From JAGNRR01 sp964409905 (GTDB lineage: Bacteria > Bacteroidota > Bacteroidia > Chitinophagales > Chitinophagaceae): DNA of 64,000 bases. The notes below the pieces were generated by a model. The model did no database searches. It was given only the letters and a program-made list of their open reading frames with translations, and had not been told where the DNA came from. The first letter of the stretch is position 1. Every line of letters starts with the position of its first letter. A program made the position numbers and the translations under genes. The DNA lies in contig CAYPET010000011.1 in assembly GCA_964409905.1 (NCBI GenBank), positions 8,101 through 72,100 on the forward strand. Reading direction: 5' to 3'. This document shows, one piece after another, positions 1-8,620 of the stretch.

Positions 1-992
1 AGCATACTGAGACGCAAGAGTTATTAAAAGAAACAGAAGAGAAACTTTATAAACTCTTGAAGCAAAGGGACGAAGAAGAGAAAGTGTTGAGTGAAAAAGA
101 TCAGCACTTTTATAAATTCCGGAATGAAATAGCCAGCTTTGAAACTGAGTTAAATAAAAAACGTCGGCAACGCATAGAGGCCGAATCCTTATTGAATAGC
201 ATTAAGGATAAATTGAACGAAATGAAACTTCAATTAAGCTCAATGAAAGAGCGGCTTCATATTGAATTTAAGGTTGATTTGGATGCTGTATTGGGTGAAG
301 AGCGCATTGGAGAGGATTCGCTGGAGGAGTTAAACGAAAAAGTGGAGAAACTTAAAACGCGTATTTATAATCTTGGAGAGGTGAACCCAATGGCAGTTGA
401 AGCGTTTAAAGAAATGAAGGCGCGATTTGATTTTATTGAAGAGCAGCGCGGTGATTTATTGCAGGCAAAAGAGAACTTGCTGCAAACCATTTTGGAGGTA
501 GAAGAAAATGCAAATCAAAAATTCTTAGATACTTTTCATCGGGTTCGACTAAACTTTATAGATGTTTTTAAGGCGCTCTTTACAGAGGATGATGCCTGTG
601 ATATGAAACTTACAGATCCGGATAATCCTGCTGAAACAGGCATTGAAATTTATGCACAGCCAAAAGGTAAAAATCCAAAGACAATCACGCAATTGTCTGG
701 AGGTGAAAAAACATTAACGTCAACGGCATTTTTGTTTGCTATATACTTAATAAAACCTGCTCCTTTTTGTGTGTTAGATGAAGTTGATGCTCCATTGGAT
801 GATGCGAATGTTGGCAAATTCATGAAAATGATTCGAAAATTTTCTGATAATTCGCAGTTTATCATTGTGACACACAATAAGCAAACAATGAGTCAGGTCG
901 ATGTGATTTATGGGGTTACAATGCAAGAGGCCGGTGTGAGTAAACTCGTGCCGGTTGACTTCAGAAGTTTAGAAGACAACATGTTTAACTAA
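1..992 (+). CDS. smc: Chromosome partition protein SMC, C-terminal part
   Basis: This is the C-terminal third of the SMC ATPase, which forms the cytoplasmic ring that organises and segregates the chromosome. The reading frame is open from base 3, so the 5' end lies outside the window; about 329 codons are present. The first part is charged, heptad-like coiled coil (the returning arm). It is followed by the C-terminal head: the ABC signature LSGGEKT, a Walker B stretch CVLDEVDAPLDD with its D-loop, and the switch segment IIVTHNKQTM. The gene ends at TAA 990-992. These motifs are diagnostic of SMC rather than RecN or RecF. It stands alone, with miaE starting 88 nt downstream. Confidence 0.95.
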   Translation, partial: HTETQELLKETEEKLYKLLKQRDEEEKVLSEKDQHFYKFRNEIASFETELNKKRRQRIEAESLLNSIKDKLNEMKLQLSSMKERLHIEFKVDLDAVLGEERIGEDSLEELNEKVEKLKTRIYNLGEVNPMAVEAFKEMKARFDFIEEQRGDLLQAKENLLQTILEVEENANQKFLDTFHRVRLNFIDVFKALFTEDDACDMKLTDPDNPAETGIEIYAQPKGKNPKTITQLSGGEKTLTSTAFLFAIYLIKPAPFCVLDEVDAPLDDANVGKFMKMIRKFSDNSQFIIVTHNKQTMSQVDVIYGVTMQEAGVSKLVPVDFRSLEDNMFN

Positions 993-1080
993 AAAAAGTT
1001 CATGGGTTGTTTGAAGCAATTCAGCTAGCAAACCCTTTTTGATTGGACACATTCAACTGGTGTAGAATAGTCATTCAACA

Positions 1081-1683
1081 ATGGCAACAGAAGAAAATTT
1101 AATACTGGGATTAAAACTACCTACCGATCCACGCTGGGTAGATTTGGCGTCTATGTCTTTGACAGAAATCTTGAACGATCATGCCTACTGCGAACAAAAA
1201 GCAGCAACAGCCTGTATCAGTTTAATCCAATTATATAGTGACCGGACTGCATTGGTGCAAGCACTGTCGCCCATAGTATCAGAAGAATGGGGGCATTTTC
1301 GTTTGGTATTGAATGAAATGAATAAACGCAATATAGACTTGCAAGGACAACGAAAAGATGAATACGTCAACGCTTTGCGACAATATGAAATAAAGGGAGG
1401 TTCCAAAGAGGATAGACTGCTGGATAAACTGCTTATTTGTGCGTTAATTGAGGCGCGCAGTTGCGAGCGCTTTCGATTGCTCAGCATTGGCTTGGAAGAT
1501 CCTTATCTTCGAAAATTTTATCACAAATTCATGGTCAGTGAGGCAGGGCATTATAGGTTGTTTATCGATTTGGCCAAAGAATATCTACCTATAGATCGTG
1601 TGTCAACTCGCTGGTCTTACTGGTTGAACGCAGAAAAAGAAATCCTTAAAAATCTTCCCGTGCGCGGCGACCGTATGCACTAG
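1081..1683 (+). CDS. miaE: tRNA-(2-methylthio-N6-isopentenyl-A37) hydroxylase MiaE
   Basis: The product is a ferritin-like di-iron monooxygenase that hydroxylates the isopentenyl group of ms2i6A37 in tRNA. The 200-residue length fits the family. Candidate iron ligands follow the two ExxH half-sites expected: Glu38 (DHAYCEQKAA), Glu69/His72 (EEWGHF), Glu124 (EARSCERF) and Glu154/His157 (SEAGHYR). It is a single gene between smc and fbp with no tight spacing to either. I see no good TAnnTTTG box directly upstream. The assignment rests on these motifs and on overall similarity to MiaE. Confidence 0.92.
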   Translation: MATEENLILGLKLPTDPRWVDLASMSLTEILNDHAYCEQKAATACISLIQLYSDRTALVQALSPIVSEEWGHFRLVLNEMNKRNIDLQGQRKDEYVNALRQYEIKGGSKEDRLLDKLLICALIEARSCERFRLLSIGLEDPYLRKFYHKFMVSEAGHYRLFIDLAKEYLPIDRVSTRWSYWLNAEKEILKNLPVRGDRMH

Positions 1684-1692
1684 TCAAACTAT

Positions 1693-1700
1693 TATATTTG
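1693..1700 (+). promoter_or_regulatory. -7 promoter element of fbp (TATATTTG)
   Basis: This is an exact match to the Bacteroidota -7 consensus TAnnTTTG. Only five bases separate it from the fbp ATG, so transcription should start at or next to the start codon. No clear -33 TTG is seen. Confidence 0.6.
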
Positions 1701-1705
1701 CAGCC

Positions 1706-2710
1706 ATGAAACCTTTTAATACGCTGACCACCTTAGATGAATTTACGATAGAACAAACACGCATGTTTCCGCAGGCTACTGGCGGGTTGTCCTCATTGCT
1801 TCGCGATATTAGTCTGGCCTGTAAAATGATTAATAAAAAAGTCAACAAGGCCGGATTGGTAAACATTTTGGGCGCAGAAGGCACAGAAAATGTACAAGGG
1901 GAGCAACAAATGAAATTAGATGTTTTTGCTGATGATATTTTGATCCGCGTATTGCGCAACAGCACAGACTGTGCAGGCGTGGCCTCTGAAGAGAATGATC
2001 ATTTTGTAGCCTTTGAGGACGAGTATTCTTGCAATGCAAAATATGTGGTTTTATTTGACCCCCTGGATGGGTCATCTAATATTGATGTTAATGCAAGTAT
2101 TGGAACCATTTTTGCCATTTATCGTCGTAAAAGTGCCTTGGGTTCACCCGTGGTGGAAAGTGATTTTTTACAGAAAGGTAGTGACCTCAAAGCTGCAGGT
2201 TATGTAATTTATGGAAGCAGCACGATGTTGGTGTATGGCACAAGGCAAGGCGTAAATGGATTTACGCTAGATCCTTCTATTGGTGAGTTTTGTCTTTCAC
2301 ATAAAAATATGCAGGTGCCTGTTGATGGGAAAATTTACTCAGTCAATCAGGGCAATATGGAGAAATATGCAACAGGCTTAAAAGACTATTTGGCTTACTG
2401 TATGAAAAATGAAGGTGATAAGAAGTGCTATACACACCGTTACATTGGCAGTATGGTTGCCGATATGCACCGCACATTAATCAAAGGGGGCATTTTCTTT
2501 TATCCTGCCGATACCAGTAATGCCAATGGCAAACTACGCCTGTTATATGAATGTAATCCAATGGCATTTTTAATAGAGCACGCCGGTGGGCTCAGTAGTA
2601 ATGGAGCCCATTCCATTTTACAAATAGATCCAGAGCAATTACACCAACGGGTCCCTATTTTTATCGGATCAAAAAATATGGTGACCGAAGCACTTAGCTT
2701 TCTTGGATAA
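1706..2710 (+). CDS. fbp: Fructose-1,6-bisphosphatase class I
   Basis: The enzyme hydrolyses fructose-1,6-bisphosphate to fructose-6-phosphate, the committed step of gluconeogenesis, in the cytoplasm. The 334-residue length is standard for class I. The metal/phosphate motif DPLDGSSN starts at Asp118, and the substrate-loop region (YGSSTMLVYG) and a C-terminal EHAGG segment are visible. The start is supported by a TATATTTG box five bases upstream. Its 3' end overlaps the convergent yigZ gene by 17 nt. The opposing glycolytic enzyme, 6-phosphofructokinase, is encoded about 6 kb away on the other strand. Confidence 0.95.
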   Translation: MKPFNTLTTLDEFTIEQTRMFPQATGGLSSLLRDISLACKMINKKVNKAGLVNILGAEGTENVQGEQQMKLDVFADDILIRVLRNSTDCAGVASEENDHFVAFEDEYSCNAKYVVLFDPLDGSSNIDVNASIGTIFAIYRRKSALGSPVVESDFLQKGSDLKAAGYVIYGSSTMLVYGTRQGVNGFTLDPSIGEFCLSHKNMQVPVDGKIYSVNQGNMEKYATGLKDYLAYCMKNEGDKKCYTHRYIGSMVADMHRTLIKGGIFFYPADTSNANGKLRLLYECNPMAFLIEHAGGLSSNGAHSILQIDPEQLHQRVPIFIGSKNMVTEALSFLG

Positions 2711-3293
2711 TCTCTATTGTATGTTCTGATTGAAGCTGCCCAACAAAATAATTAGCCTCACTTTTTGGGATGGAGCAAATGTATAGAATCTGCTGTGTGA
2801 AACTTTTATCAGTAATCTCGCCATGCACTAAGCTGATAAGGTGGTCAACAACGCCTTGCTTATCAAAGGGAAAGCGAATCGTAAGAAATGTAGGAATCGC
2901 TTTTTCAACAATGGTATTCGCTTCAATGGCTAAAGCTGCAGTCGTCTTATAAGCGGTTTGCAAGCCCCCAACACCTAGTTTGGTGCCACCATAGTAACGC
3001 ACAACTATGATGAGAATGTCCGTGACATCATTGCGCTCTATCTGACCCAATATGGGTTTGCCTGCACTGTTACTTGGTTCACCATCGTCATTGGCACGTA
3101 CTTCAGGATTTGTTTTGCCGATTTTGTAAGCGTAACAATGATGTGTTGCCTTTGGATGTGCCTGTTTTATTTGTGCAAGTGCCGATAAAATATTTTCAGT
3201 CGTTTGCACAGGGATTGCGATGCCTAAAAATTTACTGCCTTTTTCTTTATAGAGCGACTCGCTGTGTGAAGTGATAGTTTTGAAAGTATTCAT
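2694..3293 (-). CDS. yigZ: YigZ/IMPACT family protein
   Basis: This 199-residue protein belongs to the YigZ/IMPACT (UPF0029) family. The conserved core AHPKATHHCYAYKIG is present, then DDGEPSNSAGKPIL and VVRYYGGTKLGVGGL, followed by a smaller alpha/beta C-terminal domain. Family members are linked to translation and stress; the bacterial biochemical role is not settled, so no reaction is claimed. It is the last gene of the minus-strand ribD-EamA-yigZ run. Its ATG directly abuts the stop codon of the transporter gene, suggesting coupled translation. The 3' end overlaps fbp by 17 nt. Confidence 0.9.
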   Translation of the reverse strand: MNTFKTITSHSESLYKEKGSKFLGIAIPVQTTENILSALAQIKQAHPKATHHCYAYKIGKTNPEVRANDDGEPSNSAGKPILGQIERNDVTDILIIVVRYYGGTKLGVGGLQTAYKTTAALAIEANTIVEKAIPTFLTIRFPFDKQGVVDHLISLVHGEITDKSFTQQILYICSIPKSEANYFVGQLQSEHTIEIIQES

Positions 3294-4166
3294 CTACCGG
3301 CTAAAAAGTAAAAGTACTATCGATAGCACCGCTAAACAAAGTCCTAGTTTGTTTCTAAGGCTCAGTCGCTCCGTGAATACCAGAAACCCATAAACTGTTA
3401 CTAATACTAATACCCCAATATTGTTGATGGGGATGATAGAGGAACTTTCCAAGCCTTTAAACTGTAAAGCTTTGACAAGAAAATAAATAGAAAAATAATT
3501 GGGAATGCCAAGCAAGATTCCCGCCAGGGCAGAGCGAATATCCAAGCGGACGTTGCCTTTTGCGAATTGAGAAAAAAGAAAGATAGTGCCCATCATAGCA
3601 GCCGCGCCAAAACAATGTATTAAATAAACATTCAGGTTCTGATTGGAATATATAAAGTGGCTCTCCACATATTTTGTAATAGTGTCAATGGCACCGCTAC
3701 CGGCAAAGAGCAAGGGTAATATCCAACGAGATTGTGTAACATTTTCATTTCCTGATGTTGATTTGGTAGTTATAAGGTAAACCCCAAGTAGTGCAAAAAG
3801 AATGCCCGATATTTTTAAGGGTGTAATGGCATCGTGATATAAAAAAAAGGAAAAAACGACAGGTATCGCCAGAGACATTTTATTGGCAGCTTGCGTCAAG
3901 GTAACGCCTATACGTATGGTACTGATAGACATAATATTGAACACACTGATTAATAGCATGCCGATGAGTATACTCCAAGCGAACCAAGGCGATGTGAAAT
4001 TCGATGTTGCAAATGGATTGGCTTGTAAAAATATGCTGCCAGTCAAGACGCATGTCCAATAGTTCACTACAATCGCAATTTGTGTATTGATTTTCCATTT
4101 TCCAAAATGTTTGAATATAATGCCTATGTAGGTATTAAATAATACAGATATGATAATGAACATCAT
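3294..4166 (-). CDS. EamA/DMT-family transporter
   Basis: This 290-residue integral membrane protein has about ten hydrophobic segments with the internal duplication typical of the drug/metabolite (EamA) superfamily. Short charged loops such as TTKSTSGN separate the halves. The substrate cannot be read from the sequence. The start ATG overlaps the ribD stop by four bases (ATGA), and the stop abuts yigZ, so the three genes are probably one transcript. Co-transcription with ribD might hint at a flavin-related or purine/pyrimidine substrate, but that is only inference from position. Confidence 0.82.
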   Translation of the reverse strand: MMFIIISVLFNTYIGIIFKHFGKWKINTQIAIVVNYWTCVLTGSIFLQANPFATSNFTSPWFAWSILIGMLLISVFNIMSISTIRIGVTLTQAANKMSLAIPVVFSFFLYHDAITPLKISGILFALLGVYLITTKSTSGNENVTQSRWILPLLFAGSGAIDTITKYVESHFIYSNQNLNVYLIHCFGAAAMMGTIFLFSQFAKGNVRLDIRSALAGILLGIPNYFSIYFLVKALQFKGLESSSIIPINNIGVLVLVTVYGFLVFTERLSLRNKLGLCLAVLSIVLLLFSR

Positions 4167-5197
4167 CGTAAAAAAGCACTGTTGCTAAAATGTAAGATGC
4201 AATCTGATCGTAGTTGCAGAGTGTTTAAATGATGGCAATGAGGTAGGCGAGCAGCTGAAATTCCTGAGGAAACGGTTTTATTGCTGCGTATGATAATGGC
4301 TTCGTCCCAACAATTTTCCTGAATGAATAAGCTATGGGTTTTTGCACCACCTTCCACTATTATTGAGCAAATACCTATGTCAAGTAGCTTTTTACTGATT
4401 TGCTGTGCATTTTTTTCTACCTGAACATACTCTATACCATTTCGAATTACCTTCTGATGAAGGTTTAATACAATATTGCGTTGCCCTTCTTTTTTCAGGA
4501 TGCTTTCTTCCAGCGTACACTGCCAATCCAAAAAGACTCTTGCGGGTTGCTTGCCTAGCCAGGTGCGTGCGTTGAGGTTGGGGGTGTCACGAAATGCTGT
4601 GTTATAGCCTACCAGTATGCCTTCAACTTGAGTGCGATGTTTATGACTGAGGATATTTGTATAATTATGGCTGATGGATAGATTTTTTTCTGTTTCACCA
4701 ATATAGCCGTTTGCGGTTTCTGCCCATTTCAATTTTACAAATGCACGTTGAGCTTGTTGATTCGTAAAAAATACTTTGTTCAACTTGTAGCAGGAGTCGG
4801 TAAGTATTCCGCATTGTACTTCGATATTATTTTGTTGAAGTGCAGCCACTCCTTGTCCAGAGACTATGGGGTTGTAATCTTCACTGCCTATGAAAACTTT
4901 TTTTATGCCCGCTTGCATGATAGCCAAGGTGCAGGGTGGTGTTTTACCGGTATGATTGCAAGGCTCTAGGTTTACATAAAGCGTTGCTTCTGAAATAAGG
5001 TGTCGGTGTTCTTTAGCAACACTTTGGATACAATTTACCTCGGCATGTGCCTCACCGTAGGCTTGGTGATAACCTTCGCCAATTATGAGGTCATTATATA
5101 CCAATACGGCACCAACAAGCGGATTTTTGTAAGTATGCCCTCGCCCTAATTTTGCCAGTTCCAGGCATCGTTGCATGTATAGATGATGTGGGATCAT
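4163..5197 (-). CDS. ribD: Bifunctional riboflavin deaminase/reductase RibD
   Basis: RibD carries out two consecutive riboflavin steps: deamination of the pyrimidine ring (N-terminal domain) and NADPH reduction of the ribosyl group (C-terminal domain). The deaminase zinc site is clear: HAE in GEAHAEVNC, then PCNHTGKTPPC. The reductase half contains KLKWAETANGYIG and the glycine-rich IIVEGGAKTH near the end. I place the start at the ATG of MIPHHLYM (5197): the frame is open further up, but a TTG codon there lies inside a TAAATTTG promoter box. The product is then 344 residues, normal for RibD. It leads the operon with the EamA transporter and yigZ. Confidence 0.93.
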   Translation of the reverse strand: MIPHHLYMQRCLELAKLGRGHTYKNPLVGAVLVYNDLIIGEGYHQAYGEAHAEVNCIQSVAKEHRHLISEATLYVNLEPCNHTGKTPPCTLAIMQAGIKKVFIGSEDYNPIVSGQGVAALQQNNIEVQCGILTDSCYKLNKVFFTNQQAQRAFVKLKWAETANGYIGETEKNLSISHNYTNILSHKHRTQVEGILVGYNTAFRDTPNLNARTWLGKQPARVFLDWQCTLEESILKKEGQRNIVLNLHQKVIRNGIEYVQVEKNAQQISKKLLDIGICSIIVEGGAKTHSLFIQENCWDEAIIIRSNKTVSSGISAARLPHCHHLNTLQLRSDCILHFSNSAFLR

Positions 5198-5212
5198 GTT
5201 TCTGATGGCTTT

Positions 5213-5220
5213 CAAATTTA
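5213..5220 (-). promoter_or_regulatory. -7 promoter element of ribD operon (TAAATTTG)
   Basis: On the minus strand this reads TAAATTTG, 15 nt before the chosen ribD ATG. It argues against the upstream TTG as the start codon because that TTG is part of the box itself. Confidence 0.6.
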
Positions 5221-5361
5221 GGACATTCTGACAAGTTACAACAGTCGCGCATTGCCCTTCGGTTGTATCAATTCCTGATTGACCGAGAAAACCATGTCAT
5301 CAATATTCCTAATTTGTATGCAGATTAATTCAAAGGAAAGGCTGTTGGATAAAATGTAGAT

Positions 5362-5649
5362 TTATTGATTTGTACTATTTATATTAGTTTCCGGATTGTG
5401 GTCCAATTCAGGCGTCGCACTTATACTAGAAATGAATCGAATGGTACCTTTTGTTTTCCATATTCGGTTTGCCCAAATAATGCCAATTACTAAACCCGTA
5501 AAAAGTATAATACCTCCTACAATCATCGTTGCAGTAGTCGGGTTGGTAAAATAGATAAGTGCCGCAACGCTTAATGCAATGAGAAAAGGACAAGCTACTA
5601 TACGTATCCAACCAATGATTTCCATTCCATAATGAAATATTTTGTACAT
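5362..5649 (-). CDS. Small membrane protein, unknown function
   Basis: The 95-residue product has two hydrophobic helices, at about residues 15-35 and 40-60. They are separated by a short polar turn (TNPTTAT) and followed by a basic stretch (ANRIWKTKG) and a polar, Asn/Thr/Pro-rich tail. I do not recognise the family. The N-terminal MYKIFHYGMEIIGWIRI is plausible for translation, but no consensus promoter is visible upstream. It stands alone between ribD and hscA with more than 140 nt on each side. It could be a lineage-specific small inner-membrane protein; coding status rests on the open frame and sensible hydrophobic pattern only. Confidence 0.6.
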   Translation of the reverse strand: MYKIFHYGMEIIGWIRIVACPFLIALSVAALIYFTNPTTATMIVGGIILFTGLVIGIIWANRIWKTKGTIRFISSISATPELDHNPETNINSTNQ

Positions 5650-5842
5650 GCGGTTCTTATGTTGAAATTATGCCTTTAAAATAAATGCATTAAAATAAAA
5701 TCTCATTAAAAGTAACATCTAAATAGTAATGTAATAGTGTTCTGATTCGCTGGAATGTTAATATCAGTTTGATTCCAAAACACTCTTTTTGTTTTTAGTA
5801 GTACTCGAGCATATTGCTATGATTGCTCTTTAAAATTTCTGT

Positions 5843-7690
5843 TTAAATATTCTTACCGGATAGCGCTTTCGCTACAGCGGCATCCATTACACGTTCGGCA
5901 TACGGACGGCTTACTTCATTTAGTTTTTCTTGGGCGTTTTGAATGGCGTTTTTATCCCGAGAACCTATGGCCTTTCGCACAGCCGCAATTTGTTGTTGCG
6001 TTATCGTTTTTTCATCATCTGTAATCAAGGCATCATGCTTTGACAAAAAGTTTTCCGTTTGTTCCATTAACTGCGATGCCTCAGTAATAGCTTCAATGAG
6101 AGCACGCTCGGCAATGTCAGTTTTGGCATTGGTTAAGGAGTCCAAGAGCATTTTTTCCACCTCTTCATCGGTCAGGCCGTATTGCGGCTTTACTACTATT
6201 TCTTGTTGGGTATTGCTACGCAATTCGGTTGCTTTTACTTTAAGAATGCCGTCAGCATCTATCGTAAATCTTATATCAACTTTAGGTAAACCTGCAGGCA
6301 TAGCCGGAATGTTATTCAGGGTGAATGATGCCAGCTTTCGGTTATCGCTTACAAGATCGCGCTCTCCTTGATACACGCTGATATCCATGCCAGTTTGGCC
6401 ATCTTTTTGCGTTGTGTATTGCCGAGCAGCCTGAGCAGGTATTTTGGTATTACGCGGTATTAGCACGTCCATGAGTCCGCCCATAGTTTCGATACCTAGT
6501 GAAAGAGGTGTTACATCCAGCAATAAAACATCTGTTGTATTTCCAGCCAATATATCGGCTTGTATTGCTGCGCCTAAGGCAACTACCTCATCGGGGTTTA
6601 CGTCACAATTTACTTGCTTGCCAAAAAAAGTTGCCACAGCCTCTTGTACGTCAGGTACCCTGGTAGAGCCGCCTACCATAACGATGGCATCAATATCATT
6701 TTTGGATATGGCGCTATCCTGCATTGCACGCTCACAGCAGTCTATAGTCCGGGCAATGAGGGGTTGTATTAATTGCTCAAAATGTTCTTTTGTGATAGAT
6801 ACTTTATTACCATTAAAAGTATCCTCAAAATTTGTTGCGTTACTTAATGTCTTTTTAGCACGTTCGCTTAGTAGGCGCAACTGTTGCAGTTGCTCTTTAC
6901 TATCAAAAATTGTTTCGGTTACATTCAACTGTTGCATAAATTGCTCCAGAATCTTTTTGTCCATGTCATCACCACCCAGGTAGGTATCGCCGTTGGTGCT
7001 AAGTACATCAAAAACGCCATCGGATAGTTTAAGTATCGAGATATCAAATGTGCCGCCTCCCAAATCATATACAGCAATAATTTGTTCGGTTTTTGTGTCA
7101 GTACCCAAACCATAGGCCAAGCTAGCAGCTGTCGGTTCATTAATAATGCGCAGTACTTCCATACCGGCTAGTTTGCCCGCATCTCTGGTAGCTTGACGTT
7201 GTGCGTCATTAAAATATGCCGGTACGGTAATTACACATTTGTTGACAGGTGTTTTGAGGATGTGTTCGGCCCGCTTTTTTAGTTCCTTAAGGATGAATGA
7301 CGATAATTCAATCGGATCATAAAACTGTTCTCCTACTTGAATTTTTACCAATGCCGCATTCTCATTGTCGATGATATTGTATGAAAAAAAATCTTTGTGT
7401 TTTGAAACATCACCGTATGATTTACCCATAAGTCGCTTTACGCTGTATATGGTATTGGCAGCATCGGTTTCTAAATATTGTTTTGCTTCGCTACCAACCG
7501 TAATTTGATGTCCAAAATGTATAATGGAGGGCACGATGGACTCTCGGTCTATTTCTTTTAGTGCAACAGCTTTGCCAGTGTCTGGGTGAATGACCGCAAT
7601 AAGGCTATTCGTAGTGCCCAAGTCGATACCAACGATTAATTCATTTTTTTGAATACTGCCGGTTGACAGGTTAATAGGAATTTTTGCCAT
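5843..7690 (-). CDS. hscA: Fe-S assembly Hsp70 chaperone HscA
   Basis: This 615-residue Hsp70 has an intact ATPase domain (VGIDLGTTNS near residue 20, YDLGGGTFDIS and VMVGGSTRVP further on) and a substrate-binding domain starting after DVTPLSLGIETMGG. It is shorter than DnaK and has an N-terminal extension before the first phosphate loop and a reduced C-terminal lid, as in HscA, the chaperone that helps IscU release its Fe-S cluster. No iscS, iscU, hscB or fdx is in the window. It follows the DUF6089 gene by 11 nt, so the two are probably co-transcribed. A divergent DnaK paralogue is the alternative. Confidence 0.85.
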   Translation of the reverse strand: MAKIPINLSTGSIQKNELIVGIDLGTTNSLIAVIHPDTGKAVALKEIDRESIVPSIIHFGHQITVGSEAKQYLETDAANTIYSVKRLMGKSYGDVSKHKDFFSYNIIDNENAALVKIQVGEQFYDPIELSSFILKELKKRAEHILKTPVNKCVITVPAYFNDAQRQATRDAGKLAGMEVLRIINEPTAASLAYGLGTDTKTEQIIAVYDLGGGTFDISILKLSDGVFDVLSTNGDTYLGGDDMDKKILEQFMQQLNVTETIFDSKEQLQQLRLLSERAKKTLSNATNFEDTFNGNKVSITKEHFEQLIQPLIARTIDCCERAMQDSAISKNDIDAIVMVGGSTRVPDVQEAVATFFGKQVNCDVNPDEVVALGAAIQADILAGNTTDVLLLDVTPLSLGIETMGGLMDVLIPRNTKIPAQAARQYTTQKDGQTGMDISVYQGERDLVSDNRKLASFTLNNIPAMPAGLPKVDIRFTIDADGILKVKATELRSNTQQEIVVKPQYGLTDEEVEKMLLDSLTNAKTDIAERALIEAITEASQLMEQTENFLSKHDALITDDEKTITQQQIAAVRKAIGSRDKNAIQNAQEKLNEVSRPYAERVMDAAVAKALSGKNI

Positions 7691-7701
7691 AATTTTTTTT
7701 C

Positions 7702-8547
7702 TTATCTACGTTCCGGACATCGATAGGTTGGCAGGCGAAAACTCATAAACATATGCGCTGTTAAAAATTGATCGCGGGTTGAGCTTATACCTCTTTGTCT
7801 ACCTTCAATACCTATCGGTGTGTTGCTTACTTCTACAGAACGATCTTGTAGTTGTGAGGCATAGGTAGGGTAGGGTGATTGTGAATTATTCGGAAATAAA
7901 TTTGCGCCCACATAAGTTGCGCTTACATCGTCAATGTAATCGGTGCCGGTCAATCTGTTAAAAATTTCTACCCCTATTGTAATGCCACGTGCCATCCAAA
8001 ATTTCACACCTGCCCCGATAGGAAAACTAAAAGCAGTTTTTCCATAGCGGCGGTCGGCGTAACGCTCGTATCCTTGGCCCTCTGTGCCAAGAGGACGCAA
8101 ATCGACATTTACGCCGTTTATCTCAGCATAGGGATTGTAGCTAAACATGCCTAAACCAAGTGTGATGTATGGGGTGATGCGGTGTTCGAAATCTTCTATT
8201 TCATAACGAAAAAAATGAAAATCTGCCAGCACAGCGGCCTCGTATATATCTGATTTAAAACTGAGGTTACGTTGCTGTTGAAAAAAATTATTTGCGTAAC
8301 GATCTGCATAGCCAATATGGGCATATGTGCCCGATAACCTGAGCGCGATATAAGGAGAAAAGTTGTATCTGTAAAAAATACCAGCACTTTGTCTGAAATA
8401 ATCAAAGCCGTATTGTTGGTTCAGGTCACCAAAATAATTGGCGCCTCCAGCACTTATTCCAAATTCCGAATTTCGGTAATAGACTTGAGCATTACTTGTA
8501 AAAAATACAAAGCCCAGCAATAACATGAAAAGCATCCGAAAGCGCAT
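7702..8547 (-). CDS. DUF6089 outer-membrane beta-barrel protein
   Basis: This 281-residue exported protein starts with a signal peptide (basic MRFR, then a hydrophobic run ending SNAQ). It continues with alternating aromatic/polar beta strands typical of an outer-membrane barrel: FGISAGGANYFGDL, IALRLSGTYAHIGY, and a C-terminal strand near MFMSFRLP. Features shared with the second copy at 30028-30882 are SYLGDL/NYFGDL, NLSFKS/NLSFRS, PLGTEGQ and DYIDDVS/DYLDDVS, so both belong to DUF6089. No function is known to me. A TACCTTTG box ends four bases before the ATG. hscA follows after 11 nt. Confidence 0.85.
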   Translation of the reverse strand: MRFRMLFMLLLGFVFFTSNAQVYYRNSEFGISAGGANYFGDLNQQYGFDYFRQSAGIFYRYNFSPYIALRLSGTYAHIGYADRYANNFFQQQRNLSFKSDIYEAAVLADFHFFRYEIEDFEHRITPYITLGLGMFSYNPYAEINGVNVDLRPLGTEGQGYERYADRRYGKTAFSFPIGAGVKFWMARGITIGVEIFNRLTGTDYIDDVSATYVGANLFPNNSQSPYPTYASQLQDRSVEVSNTPIGIEGRQRGISSTRDQFLTAHMFMSFRLPTYRCPERR

Positions 8548-8551
8548 GAGC

Positions 8552-8559
8552 CAAAGGTA
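8552..8559 (-). promoter_or_regulatory. -7 promoter element of DUF6089-hscA (TACCTTTG)
   Basis: The minus-strand sequence TACCTTTG lies only four bases before the ATG at 8547. Given the usual distance from this element to the start of transcription, a leaderless mRNA is expected. Confidence 0.6.
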
Positions 8560-8620
8560 CGATGTATTGTTTTTACACTTTTTAATTAATGTTATAGAAA
8601 ATTAAAAGTGTCAATAATCT

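Noticed and set aside
1003..1039. Hairpin terminator after smc (GGGTT...AACCC followed by T5).
   Set aside because: Only five clean base pairs with a large loop; not strong enough to list.
5198..5215. TTG start for RibD at 5215.
   Set aside because: The TTG is part of the TAAATTTG promoter box; the ATG at 5197 gives a normal RibD N-terminus.
6925..7084. Long open frames antisense to hscA, pfkA and icmF.
   Set aside because: They are shadows of well-supported genes, with no family resemblance or promoter of their own.
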